From: Haematococcus lacustris
Taxonomy: Eukaryota > Chlorophyta > Chlorophyceae > Chlamydomonadales > Haematococcaceae
Length of the DNA stretch: 64,000 nucleotides
Assembly (NCBI GenBank): GCA_030144725.1
Contig: JASKMD010000031.1
Location: 11,235,316 to 11,299,315 of the forward strand
Direction: 5' to 3'
The notes under the pieces were generated by a model that had not been told where the DNA came from, did not search any database, and saw only the letters and a program-made list of their open reading frames with translations. Of this stretch, positions 12,214 through 22,566 are shown in pieces; position 1 is the first letter of the stretch; every line of letters begins with the position of its first letter. The translations under genes and the position numbers were made by a program.

Positions 12214-15200
12214 TAACACGGCCTGACACCGACGGTGTGTATGGACTTGCCCCTGATGAGTTGGCCCCTTTGCCCTTCGACTGCCCAGCTGCATGGGAGT
12301 ACATTGTCGATTGGCTGGCAGGTGAGTATTCTGATGGGCCAACCAAGCAGCTACCTGCTGCTTTCATTCTTGTTGTTAGTAGGGGATAGGCTGGGGCAGA
12401 TTGCATTGGAGGTGCACCCATGCTTTCATCATGATATGTAATGTGTGACAAATGATTCATGGTTGTGCTTTTACATGCATCATATGATACACAACCATAC
12501 GGCTGTGGAACCATGGTCTCAGCATGATATGTGCTGTGTGATGTTATACTATGTACGATGTTAGGTGCATCACACGTTACAATCAAAAGATGCACATACA
12601 GACATCTGCTGGCATCAGCCATTGCCAGCACCTACTGGCCAGGCAATGACCTCATGTGTTTGTGCTGACCTGAGCTTGAGTTTAAGGTTGCAGCAGCAAC
12701 ATGTTGCCTGACGTGGAGCTTGTATGCAAGAATGGTAGGCGCACTCGGCGCAGCCTGAGAGAGATAGGTTCGCAGTCTCATAGTGAAGAAACCAGTTTCT
12801 AGCTGCCCTTTGCCTTTGCCCTACAGGAATCTTTCTTGTGGGGCAGGCCACCGTGGTGATGTTCATTGCAATCCAGGTGATGGCTGGGCTCTACAAGCCT
12901 GACTGTGATGCCTGCAGCATACTGTGGTTGCAATGCTGCCAGGTGCTTGCTGCTAGTAGGTGCATTGCTGCAATCTGGTTGCTGCTAGCTGGGTGCTGCT
13001 GCTAGCTGGTGCCTCCGCCAGTAGCACAGTAGCATGTGAGCACCAGCCAATGCTTGACCTGTTGCTTACATCAGAGCATGTGTTTCATGCCAACACCTAT
13101 CGCCCCACCCTCGTAAGGGGGTGGGGTAGGAACTTAGGTATTGGTGCCGGCTGTTCTATGTATCGGTACCGGCAGTTCGGAGTACAAGTAACGCATCTCC
13201 TGGTAGTAGGGGAATAGGCGCTGCTAGCTGGTAGATGTAATTGCGTAGGGACTGACACTTGGCTGCGATGCCAAACACAACCCATATCTTGCTGTCTGAA
13301 CCTCAGTAGGAGCTGGCATTGCCAAAGCGCAGGTGGACAATGACCAGCGTGGAATCGTGCTGGGTGACTCCTACACTGGGAGGTGGGCGGGTCTGTGGGA
13401 TTCTGACAGGGAGGTGGGCTAACACAGTTCTGCAGCATGTTTGCTGCACCGTGCTTGGCACAATGGCCTGTATGTGTGCCTTGATTCTTCTGGGCTGTTT
13501 AATCAGGATGGGGAAACAGGGTCGTTGCTCTTGTCTGCGAACTTTCATGGGAGTCAGCAGGCTCACCTCTGCTTTGACAGGTGGATGCCCATTGTTCGAG
13601 CGCTGGTCATTGTGGTGGGTTGCTGTGAAATTAGGGCTGGTGCACTGGCCCTTGCACTGGCTGCAAATAACTGGTGCTTGGATCACAAACTAACCCCACC
13701 TGTTGCTGATCCTACTTTTTGCCTCACTGCTTACATGGACGGACCATCGTGGTCTCACCCACAACATACATTTACTGGAGCAGTACCCATTGGTGAGTTG
13801 TCTTCGATATTCATATCCATGTCCATGTCCATGTCCAAGAAGCAACGGCTGGCGCGCTCATAAGTGACCGGACTGGCACAGTGTCTGGGTGTGTCTATGT
13901 CGCAAGCATGCTTGTGCCATGGGCGTCTATCATACCTGGCACTTCACAAACCCTCAACATCAGCTGGGGCAGCCCTGATCTATACTTCCTGGGCCACCCA
14001 GATGAAGCTATATACACGCTCAGCATGGTAACCATGCTCTTATGCATATGAATGTTGATGCAAGTCAAATGGTGCTGAGGTGCATTCACCCCACATGCCA
14101 CTGACAGCATTGCCATTGTGTACCACCAGCTGCTTGCATTGCCTTGCATTGACCACCCGTCATAGTAGAGAGCCCAGGCTGTGATGGTTGCTGTGTCGTG
14201 CTCGGCGTCTGAGGATGCTGCTGCTGGGCCATGCCAACACCGTGTCTGTCCTGGCAGGTCACCCAACTGGTCATGACCATGCTGACATGCGAATATCTGT
14301 AAGTGCTGGGCAGCAGCGGTTAGGGTTAGGGCTAGGTCGCTTGTTCCCAGCCTGTAGATGCCTGCAGATGCCTGCTTGGCTGCAACTACACGGCTCATGC
14401 ACATCTCCTCTCAATTTAGCAGCATCACAATGTCTGCTTGTGAACAGGTTTCGCAAGATGATGTACTATCGCCTGCTGTCCATGCGGGTGCTAGTGGACT
14501 GGGTAAGCTGACTGAAGCACCCCTGCAAGCAGTCAAGCAAGGCCACTAGGTGTTCCCCTTGACAAACCTGCATGCACTGATTGGGTGCATGCAGGATACC
14601 AAGAAGGTGTGGCAAGGCCTGTTCTTCTACTACTTTGTGGCTACGTGGATTTTGCTGAACATCTGGTGTGTCCATGGCATCGTCAACTTCCGTGACCAGG
14701 TGTGTGTGACCCGCCCACTCACTCTAATGCACTGGTCAAGGCGAATACCATTATCCACATGTAATTGTAGTGCTTCGCAAGAGGCGCCCCTTGCAGGGGT
14801 AGGCGCCTGAGCTCCTTACTCAGCTGAGCTGCAGCTGGTCAATTGGCACTGCGATGCTGCTGTGATGTGCAGGGCATTGATTCCCCTGCAGACACTGTAC
14901 AGTTCTCCACGTGAGTGAGCTGCAGCGTGTGCAATGGAACACACACGTGGTGTGCAGTGTTTGCCTTGGGGGCATGCGGCAACCTGAGACTGCCACCCTG
15001 TAGGTCCTGCGTTGCCATCACAATGAAGGCATCGCCCTGGTCCACCTCAGCGTCATCCCTGCTTGTGTAGGTGTGAAAGCCAGTGAGCTCTGTGTGCTTG
15101 CTGCTGGTGTGCAGGTTTGTGGTGGTCAACCTTCAAACAATGCAGCTGGTCTTGTTGTAAGTGGTGGTGTTACATCACATGTATGGGATTAACCCATGGC

Positions 15201-18200
15201 CACGCAAAACAATGATCATAATGACTGTACTGGCATGCTAGTAGGGAATGTAGTAGACAAAGCGAGCCCGCACTCCTCGCATCCTAGCCATGCATCCCAG
15301 CTATGCTCACCCATATGGCTGGCTAGACACTGCGCTGGTGCCTTTGCCAAACGTCATGCTTTTGCTCAGTCTGGTAGACTCGTCCTCTCTCAATCCGCCT
15401 GATTGGTCTCATGGCCAAACTCTGGCAATTGCCGCATTGTGCTTGCTGCTGCCTTCCACTTATTGCCAGGTGACATCATGCCAGGTGAGTTGTTGCCATG
15501 TGGCTTGTTGCCATTTGACTTGTTGCCATTTGAACCCTATCGGCATGTGTATATGATGTGTTCACAGCTACTACCGGACCCTGTCCATGGAGTCAAGGCT
15601 GGTGTCCCTCAACCAAATGTTCGAGCGCGACCCTGTAGATGCCCAAATGTTGCTGACCTTCACATACGTGATTGAAGAGAAGGTGTGTGCCACCTGGTGA
15701 TAGAAACAACACAGATCAATGGAAACCTGTCTTGCAAGTGTAGGGTTTGCATCAGTGTTTACTTTTAGTGCTAGATATAGCGTTCGCTTTGAACTCATGC
15801 ATCGCACTCATCGCGCTATGAAAAATTTATCTTTGACCTGCGATATTGTGAATGTATCGCTGATTTCCTCACTTGAGCGATGTGTCCAAGTAAGGTCAAG
15901 CTATAGATTTCAGGGCAAGAAACTGGGCCATGCCACTTTGAGCTATAAATCATGCATCTGGTCGAATTGAAAAAAACACTGGTTTGCATGGTGCTGTTGC
16001 ATGGGGCCTTCACCCACAAGAGGCGCAGGACCACGCCCTATGGCAGAGTGCAGCAAAGGATGGTAGCGACTCTGTATCCGGCTATGTCATCATGTCTTGT
16101 CATGTGTCTGCATGCAGGTACTTGCAGATGAAATCAGATGTGAGTCTGTCAGTCGCATCACCCCTTGCAAGCCTGGACCCCAAACCTGACGCAATGATGA
16201 GTGTGTTGGATGGCTTGCTTGTCCAGTGTTTTCAAACCGTTACTCCAAGGCCTTCAACCAGCACCTATTCCATCAGCTCACCTTTGGTCTGACCTTCAAG
16301 GTGTGCGTGTGCGTGTGTGTGTGCAACTTGCAGTAAGAAAGCTTTGCCATTATTTCTACATGTGACTGCATGGTTAGGCTTCCGGTCCTTGTGTGCCTGC
16401 CTGCCTCCCAAATGGCTGCGATGCCACACACAGCCCACTTGCTGCTGGCTGTCCGGGACACTTTGTTATGCAGAGTTGGGAGCAGGCATCTCAAAATGCC
16501 CGCTTCAGCCTGAGCAGGTGCGACGTTGGCCGCTGCGCAACCCAGCCATATACTCTGATCCGTGCCTATAGCTCAGCCTAACCTCCAGGGGACTGTCATG
16601 CTGTGGGTTACCACTCCCACTAGATGCAGCCCCGCAGCTGTCTGTCCTCCGTTACCAACTCTGGCAGCAACACAGCTTGGACTAGGTCACGCAGTACGAG
16701 CTGGGAGCCATCCGGTGCTGTGCACAGGCTGAAGTATTGTGGCAGGGGCATTGCCCACTGCTTTGCTTCCTGGTACAGGATCAGGGGCCAAGCAGAGAAT
16801 GCGGTGGAGGTGGAGGAAGCTGTGGCAGCCTTGAGGGAACAGATGAAGGCTGGCAGGGACGACGTGACCATCCTGGACGTTGTGACTGGCAAGGAAGGTA
16901 AAAGACACACGTGATGGAAGCCAGCTTGACATGTGGCTGTATCTCTCAAACATGGCCCTGAGGGCGAGTCAAAGGAGCCTGGAGCATGCAGCTGTCGCCT
17001 TCAGTGGCAGCCACAGCCCCATGCTCCCAACAAGCGCATGGAGCGTAAAACATTGGCGATGATGACCTACAAGTGCACGAAAACGAAACATGGAAATGTC
17101 AAACCACCACGGTTCATAAGCTTTCCATCAGTCAATTGGGATACAAATGTGGAGTGAGGTTTTGGTCAGAGCTAGGATGAGAGCAGAAAGAAGTTAAGTA
17201 CCAGCAGTTCCTCCTGCCTGCCTGCCTGGTTTGACAGTGGTCATGGGGTTTGCCCACGAACGTACCATTGATGTGGGGTTTGTAGTCATCAAGGGTGCGA
17301 CCGAGGATGCTACAACATGTTTGTAGTAGCTGAGTGAGATTACCTGTAGTCAAACATGTTGTTCCCTGTTGAATGAGTTTTGTTTGCCTGGTTTGACTCC
17401 TCCCTGTTAATGCTCACCTGCGCAGATCACAGTGCAGTGGATCACCCGGTGGCAGTACAGCTGGCAGCGGACACCTCCACCTGCGGCCTGGGCGCAGCTC
17501 CCTCAGCCCCCTTAGCGCCAGACACACCTACCGCAACCACCCCTGATGCCCCTGCTTTCACACCCACACCCTCGGGGCTGGCCACCATGTCGGCCCCCAC
17601 AGTCGCCCCGTCAGGCCAGCGGGTACTCGAGCAGCCCATCACCGCCGGCGCAGTGGCAGTCAAACTGCCCTTGGCCACTGTCCTCAGCTCTGTGGCGTCC
17701 GGCAGCATTGCGGAGACCTGGCAGGAGAAGGAGGCACGGCTGCACCAAGGCTGGTGGGGCAGCATGACGCTGGCTGTGCAGAAGAGCGTGTACTCCCGCT
17801 TGTATGGCACACTGCATGGCGTGCGTTGCGCTGTGCTGTGGCGGTGAGTGCGAGACCGCCCGCCCAAGGCCCAGCAGCAGCAGCAGCGGCCTGGGGCACA
17901 GTGATGTGCCACATTTCTTCTCACCAGTCACAATCAGTGCATGTTTGTCATGCCAACTCTAGGCTATAACCCTGCCACAGGGTCCAGGCAATGGTGTAGG
18001 TGGAAGGCCCCCATGCCATGTGCCTTCAGTCACTTCTGGCTCTCCTTAGTGCGCTGGCCTGCTCTGCAACCTAGATGACAAAAAAACCGTCAGCCTGATC
18101 TATCCACCTGCAGGGGTGTAAGGTGAGGTTTTGCATACATGCACTGCCTGGGCCTCATCCTGGTTGGCTGGCTGGCTGGCTGGTGCTTGCTCCTGGCTAA

Positions 18201-19007
18201 GTAGCAGCAGAGGGTCTGTGTGGGGGCTGGCTAGCTATGAGCCACAGCTTACTGTAGGTTTGTGAGGGAGCAGTCTACGATTGCACATGCACAGTGTTGC
18301 TGGCAGACTTGCGGTCCTCCACGTTGGCAGTAGCAGCAGAGCCAGCAGCCCCTGCGGCCCATGCATCCTGAGAGCTGTTGTGGCAGGACAGGCTGACGTC
18401 ATCTTTGATGGTCACACCACCTCCCAGCCGCCCAGGCCTGAGGGGCAAGTATACAGGCATGCTTGCTATACAGCACTCTGCACCATTTTGTGCCTGCCTC
18501 CTACCCCTTCCAGATGGGCAGCTAGGCAGCTGGTGTGCCTGACGGATGACATGGCTCACATGGCTCACATGACTTGCCGCGCATTGCTGTGCAGAGAGCA
18601 TACATGGCCCTTCCGCGGTGACATAGCCTACTTCCGCATGCTGTGTGTGCTGGAGCTGATCGGCCTCTGCTCTGTTGCAGGAGTCGTCGTGTTTGGCCTC
18701 CTCCGCGCCACAGACTCAGCCCGGTAAGCATGCATGGGTGGGGCGTTTGCCAGGTGGTGCTCGCAGCTTGCCTGATCTTGACCGCTTCTCACGCCCTGCT
18801 GTGAGATTGGGTAATGCGAAAGGTGGTGGCCATACATGTGCTTCCCCCGCTGCCATGGCTCGTCCATGCTCCATGCTCCATGCTGGATGTAGGTGTTCTG
18901 CTGGGGACAAGCAGTGCAACCAGTGCCTGGTGTTTACTAACCAGTACGCCGGGACCTGCACGCTAGGTTACAACATCACCAGGAGGCTGTTTGGACTTGC
19001 ACCATGA
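12214..19007 (+). CDS. unidentified multi-pass membrane protein, 5' end not resolved
   Basis: Exons that join in phase: 12214-12321, 12827-12876, 13310-13363, 13436-13552, 14258-14298, 14448-14502, 14595-14699, 15115-15156, then (with one unresolved junction) 15568-15682, 16118-16139, 16227-16300, 16474-16517, 16779-16897, 17426-17843, 18307-18448, 18530-18723, 18893-19007 (stop TGA). Protein-like stretches include IFLVGQATVVMFIAIQ, TMACMCALILLGCLI, GLFFYYFVATWILLNIW and MLCVLELIGLCSVAGVVVF (likely membrane segments), YYRTLSMESRLVSLNQMFER, an Ala/Pro/Thr-rich stretch near 17470-17600, and a cysteine-bearing tail CSAGDKQCNQCLVF. I do not recognise the family. Introns carry a solo Fanzor end, a fumarase fragment and dispersed repeats. 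A gene here is likely; individual exons before 14.2 kb and between 15.1 and 15.6 kb are tentative. Confidence 0.5.
13012..13256 (+). mobile_element. solo 3' end of family A Fanzor-like element
   Basis: Matches 9011-9178 downstream of a family A ORF and stops at the same GCGTAGGGACTGAC end, but has no ORF. It carries about 65 bp of extra sequence after 13100. It lies in an intron of the membrane-protein gene, between exons 12827-12876 and 13310-13363. Confidence 0.75.
13945..14191. repeat. dispersed repeat F, copy 2
   Basis: Second copy of the 11089-11325 repeat, direct orientation, intronic. Confidence 0.8.
17028..17197 (+). pseudogene. duplicated fragment of the fumarase gene (exon 13 edge plus intron 12)
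   Basis: About 85 percent identical by eye to 22838-23007, same orientation on the plus strand. It carries the equivalent of 41 bp of the last fumarase exon, the TAG acceptor and about 130 bp of intron (core GATGATGACCTACAAGTGCA). It sits in an intron of the membrane-protein gene and cannot encode anything useful. Confidence 0.8.
17255..17325. repeat. dispersed repeat E, copy 2
   Basis: Shares GGGTTTGTAGTCATCAAGGG with 44 kb and 8.5 kb copies. The adjacent 17327-17375 also resembles 26145-26195 in a fumarase intron. Confidence 0.6.
17849..18025 (+). mobile_element. solo 3' end of family B Fanzor-like element
   Basis: Begins with a C-terminus-like LRDRPPKAQQQQ reading, compare the LRDRAPKA and LRERAPKA ends of family A, then matches 10545-10640 block by block (CAGTGCATGTTTGTCATGCC, CAGGGTCCAGG, GTGGAAGG, CCATGCCATGTG). 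It lies in an intron, a few bases after the donor at 17844. Confidence 0.7.
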
Positions 19008-19074
19008 TCTCCACCACCTGCCAGCCCTGCCTCCTCTGACACTGTCCGACCCTCCATGCGCGGGGAATTGATGG

Positions 19075-19232
19075 CATCGACTCAGCAACACCAACACAAA
19101 CAACAAGGTCAACCAACAAGGCAGTAAAAGGAGCCAAGCCTTCCCTCGCATTGGAGCCCGGCACACTTCATGCAGAAGCGTCCCAAGGCGCTGCTAGGCA
19201 GGTGTGGGGGCCTGACCACGAAGGTGTGTGGT
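19075..19232. repeat. dispersed repeat D, copy 1
   Basis: Strongly similar to 34946-35102, and partly to 31545-31592 in a MEMO1 intron. Common core CAGAAGCGTCCCAAGGCGCT then CTAGGCAGGTGTGGGGGCC. Reads [14 protein letters not shown] on the plus strand. The element type is unknown. Confidence 0.75.
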
Positions 19233-19241
19233 TGCCCTGAC

Positions 19242-19857
19242 CTTGGCTTGGAGGCGGTATCAGAGGATCACCGGAGGGCACGTCTCATCTCCACATTGCA
19301 CCCAGTAGTAATGTGCAGCAGTGAGGCAAAGCAGGGACTTGGGTAGCAGTTGTAGGGCGCATGACCCAGCTCTATCTAAAGCTGCATCATGTAGCAAGAG
19401 TCAGTGAGCAGCACCTCCCTCACCATCCCAGCGGGCAAGCACCACATCGATTCATAGGACGCACACACTAGAGGTAGCTTATAGCGATCACTTCAACACT
19501 CCCAATGATTATGATTGGATAGAGATGGTCACCAACCACTATCGAGCCAGACGTCCCTATCTACCATATAGCAATCTGAATCACTTGCTCCCTTGGTCAT
19601 GCCACCGGTTTAGTTTAATAGAGTAGGCAGTGGCCTACCTGTTCTTTTGGGGGCACCCAGCTCCATGGGCTGGGGCGGTGCAATTGGATCCTCCCACTGA
19701 CACATCGTTGATGACAGTGCATCCTATGTTTTAACCCACCCGCCGTTGATGCATCGCTCATGATGTAACACTGCTGACTTCCCTGACGTCATAGGAGAGA
19801 GGACAAATAAGTTATATTATTTGTTCAACATTTCGCCTACCATCAAAGATCGACGCA
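19242..19857. other. intergenic, nothing recognised
   Basis: No exon-like frame or known element. An AT-rich patch at about 19806-19830 lies directly upstream of the tRNA gene. Confidence 0.4.
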
Positions 19858-19941
19858 GTACACATGGCCGAGTGGTCTAAGGCGGGTGACTTAAGATCTC
19901 CTAGGAGCAGTCCTGCACGGGTTCAAACCCCGTTGTGTGCA
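19858..19941 (+). tRNA. tRNA-Leu (anticodon UAA)
   Basis: Seven-pair acceptor stem (GTACACA with TGTGTGC, one G-U pair) and discriminator A at 19941. A box TGGCCGAGTGG; anticodon loop CTTAAGA giving UAA; long class II variable arm with AGGA/TCCT stem, as expected for leucine; T arm ACGGG/CCCGT around TTCAAAC. 84 nt, no intron. One T-T mismatch in the anticodon stem. Confidence 0.92.
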
Positions 19942-20439
19942 TATGTTTTTGCTATCATATATGCGGCGGCAGAAAGGAATGATGCACCCCTCGACACGTG
20001 CTTGCCAGCAGGCATAATAGTTTCCATGTTGGGAACTCCTAACCTCAACACGTGCTTTCCAGCGTTGCAGGCATACAGGTTTCCCACAGCTCTTGCGGAA
20101 GGTTACCGGTGAAATGGCCTAGCTTGCATTTCCTTGTGTCGTAGGTGTGTCTCTATTGCGGGCTGCGCTGGCCACTGTGCAGCGTTTTCACTAAGCTGCG
20201 CCTGGTTCAGCTCTTGCTACAGCGGGTCGTGTCGTCTTCTTCCAGCGCACGCCCATGCTCACCCACACCGGCGCGACACCATGATCAATACCAACACGAC
20301 GCGGTAACAAGTGCTTAGTAATCCTTACAGCGCGTTTCCAATGGACGGAGAAAAGAGAAAAGAGATGCATGGAAGTCCACTTTCCAGCCGCCGCCGACGC
20401 CTTCAACGAACTGCAACAAGAGCGTTTCAGTGTTTGCAT

Positions 20440-20596
20440 CACGGCTTGCGCACAGAGGTTGGTATCGCTCCGTTTGTCATCATGGCGTGCTTCCTGTTGC
20501 ACAACATCTGCGTCATGCGAGGTGTGTACCCCATTCATCCTAATGAGTTGCTGCGTAGGGATGAGGTCTTGGTTAAAGCTGTGGCAGACTATTAAT
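20440..20596 (+). pseudogene. Harbinger (DDE_Tnp_4) transposase C-terminal fragment
   Basis: Reads VGIAPFVIMACFLLHNICVM followed by RGVYPIHPNELL and a stop. The ACFLLHNIC block is the conserved C-terminal alpha-helix of PIF/Harbinger transposases, containing the LHN signature. The catalytic DDE core is absent, so this is a remnant. Confidence 0.7.
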
Positions 20597-20663
20597 CGTA
20601 GGTTGCATGAGGCCCAGCGGCAGTTCCCTCATCCGGCACAGCGTGGACAAGTGCTCCTTACAA

Positions 20664-20867
20664 GAGAACCATCACCTGATCAGCTGGATAACCATCACCT
20701 AATTAGCTAGAGAACCATCACCTGATCAGCTGGATAACCATCACCTGATTAGCAAGCGAACCATCACCTGATTAGCTAGAGAACCATCACCTGATCAGTT
20801 AGAGAACCATCACCTGATTAGCTAGAGAACCACCACCTGATCAGCTAGAGAACCATCACCATGATGA
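20664..20867. repeat. about 23-bp tandem repeat
   Basis: Nine imperfect units of AACCATCACCTGATCAGCTA-type sequence (A/G and C/T variants) between the transposase fragment and the minus-strand ORF, inside the Harbinger-like element. Confidence 0.9.
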
Positions 20868-20940
20868 GTTGCATTTTCCACACATGTGAAGAGCCGGCTT
20901 TGCACGCCCCAAAGTGCAACTGGTGTCCACAGCTGCAACA

Positions 20941-22260
20941 CTAAGGGTACTGTGTACCAGGCACATAGAACGCATCCCTCTGTGTACCCTCCTTGTACAT
21001 AATGGCTTCTCCTTCCACAGCTGCCACCTGTTCCTGCTGTTTCTGTTGCCTTTGGACCGCCTGGTATAAAATGGCGAGCTGCTGAAGATACATCTGATGC
21101 ACTCCTTGGGCTGCTGGTGCTGCACCACTTGCGGCTACTGCTGCTGCACCACTGGCTGCTGCTGCTGCACCACTTGCTGTTGGTGCTGCACCCCAGGCTG
21201 TTGGTGCTGCACCCCAGGCTGTTGGTGCTGCACCCCAGGCTGTTGCTGCTGCACCACTGGCTGTTGCTGCTGCACCATTGGCTGCTGGTGTTGCACCCCG
21301 GGCTGCTGCTGCTGCACCATTGGCTGCTGGTGCTGCACCCCGGGCTGCTGGTGCTGCACCACTGGCTGCTGGTGCTTGGGGTGCTGGTGCTGCACCACTG
21401 GCTGCTGGTGCTGCACCACTTGGTGGCTTGGGGTGTGTCCTGGTAGCGGACAACCTCACGGGGGTTGGAGGCAGCACACGTGCCTCCTCTGGATTCTCCA
21501 GCTCTCTGATCATGCCTTGCAGTTCTTTCTCTTCCTCACGTAGCTTGGTGAAGTCTGCTTGCAACTCTACCTTGTCTTCACCACTTGCTGCACAACAACA
21601 CACAGCCAGAGCACAAACCATGATAAACAACTGCAACAACTGCAACAATGGCATAGATTGGGAGGTGGTGGGGAATGTGGGAGTGAGGAGGAAGTGAGGA
21701 GTGAGGAGGAACAGGCACATGACATAACAGGCACCTTGCATGAGCCAGCCCCTGTACTTCAAAATGGACTGGCGGACTGAAGTCAAGCGCTTGGTGGCAC
21801 TGCTCGGGCGCCCAGCTGTCTTCAATGCCACCACACTCATGCCCAAGACCTCTTCACAGATGGGGCTCTCCACCTGAGCAGCAAAATGCTCCAGAGTCAA
21901 AGCTGAGACAGAGCTGTAAGCGAGCAAGTGAGCAAGCAAAGCAAGCAAGCGTTGTTCAAACCTGTGCGATTGGGCCCCATAGCGTTGATGAACAGCTTCC
22001 AACTGTCCTGGAGTTTCTTGTAGAGCGTCCTGCACTGCTCCGCGTGGCTCGTCTAACAGTTGGTGCGCCCTCAGAAGTTTTGGTTTGTGTTTTTTCCTAT
22101 TGCCATAACAACACGGACGAGCACCATCTCTTGGGCATTTGTCCTCTTCATCAGCTCCTTCGGCAGAAGCGGCAACGGGACATTGGGGCGTCACGGCAAT
22201 GCCCTGGAGAAACATGCTGTCGCCCAGCCTAACCCAGCTCTCAGGGCGGCTCCAGTGCAA
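20941..22260 (-). CDS. element-borne protein with Ala/Gly/Pro minisatellite, unknown function
   Basis: Open frame of 439 codons, probably with a 147-bp in-frame intron (21588-21734), because CAA-G/GTGCCT and TGTGCAG/CA fit and the intervening peptide is odd. The N-terminal half is helical and basic (GNRKKHKPKLLRAHQLLDE, RQSILKYRGWLMQ). The middle is acidic coiled-coil-like (FTKLREEEKELQGMIRELEN). Then come about 15 SGAAPAA/WGAAPTA units encoded by a 21-24-bp minisatellite (21115-21425) and a Gln-rich tail. The position inside Harbinger-type ends suggests the second, DNA-binding protein of such elements, but I see no clear Myb/SANT signature. Confidence 0.5.
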   Translation of the reverse strand: MHWSRPESWVRLGDSMFLQGIAVTPQCPVAASAEGADEEDKCPRDGARPCCYGNRKKHKPKLLRAHQLLDEPRGAVQDALQETPGQLEAVHQRYGAQSHRFEQRLLALLAHLLAYSSVSALTLEHFAAQVESPICEEVLGMSVVALKTAGRPSSATKRLTSVRQSILKYRGWLMQGACYVMCLFLLTPHFLLTPTFPTTSQSMPLLQLLQLFIMVCALAVCCCAASGEDKVELQADFTKLREEEKELQGMIRELENPEEARVLPPTPVRLSATRTHPKPPSGAAPAASGAAPAPQAPAASGAAPAARGAAPAANGAAAAARGATPAANGAAATASGAAATAWGAAPTAWGAAPTAWGAAPTASGAAAAASGAAAVAASGAAPAAQGVHQMYLQQLAILYQAVQRQQKQQEQVAAVEGEAIMYKEGTQRDAFYVPGTQYP

Positions 22261-22566
22261 AAGGTCACATCTCTCGGTTACATCTCTTTTTCTCCTTGGG
22301 GGGTCGGCCTGGAGGACGCTAGCGGAGAAAAAGAGATGAAATGGAGCTCACTCTAGGAGAGTTATTCGTCTCTATCTCCGCGCATTGGAAACAGGAGAGA
22401 AGAGATCCGGACCGTTGGTGGCAATTAGAGGGACATGGGCTGGCGGCGATCTCTTTCTCTCTTTCTCTTTCTCTCTTTCTCTTCTCTTTCTCTCCGATCT
22501 CTTTTCTCTTTTCTCCGTGCATTGGAAACGCGCCCTTAGAACACACTGTACGCACATTGTCACACG

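Larger units (their letters stand above)
20323..22541. mobile_element. PIF/Harbinger-like DNA transposon, degenerate
   Basis: Inverted ends: GCGCGTTTCCAATGGACGGA at about 20330 and its complement at about 22510-22535, continuing through GAAAAGAGAAAAGAG with one mismatch. TTA flanks both ends (20324-20326 and 22534-22542 area), as expected for Harbinger 3-bp target duplications. Inside are a transposase C-terminal remnant on the plus strand and a long ORF on the minus strand. Extra GAGAAAAAGAGATG-type segments near 22265-22400 suggest a nested or rearranged end. Confidence 0.65.

Noticed and set aside
13441..13863. 140-codon open frame
   Set aside because: Its frame does not join the neighbouring exons in phase; the alternative frame over 13436-13552 gives a hydrophobic segment and fits, so I used that.
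16620..16949. 109-codon minus-strand frame
   Set aside because: Antisense to an in-phase exon (16779-16897) of the plus-strand gene; no independent support.
20664..20867. CRISPR-like regular repeats
   Set aside because: Units are directly adjacent with no unique spacers, and the organism is a eukaryote; this is a simple minisatellite.
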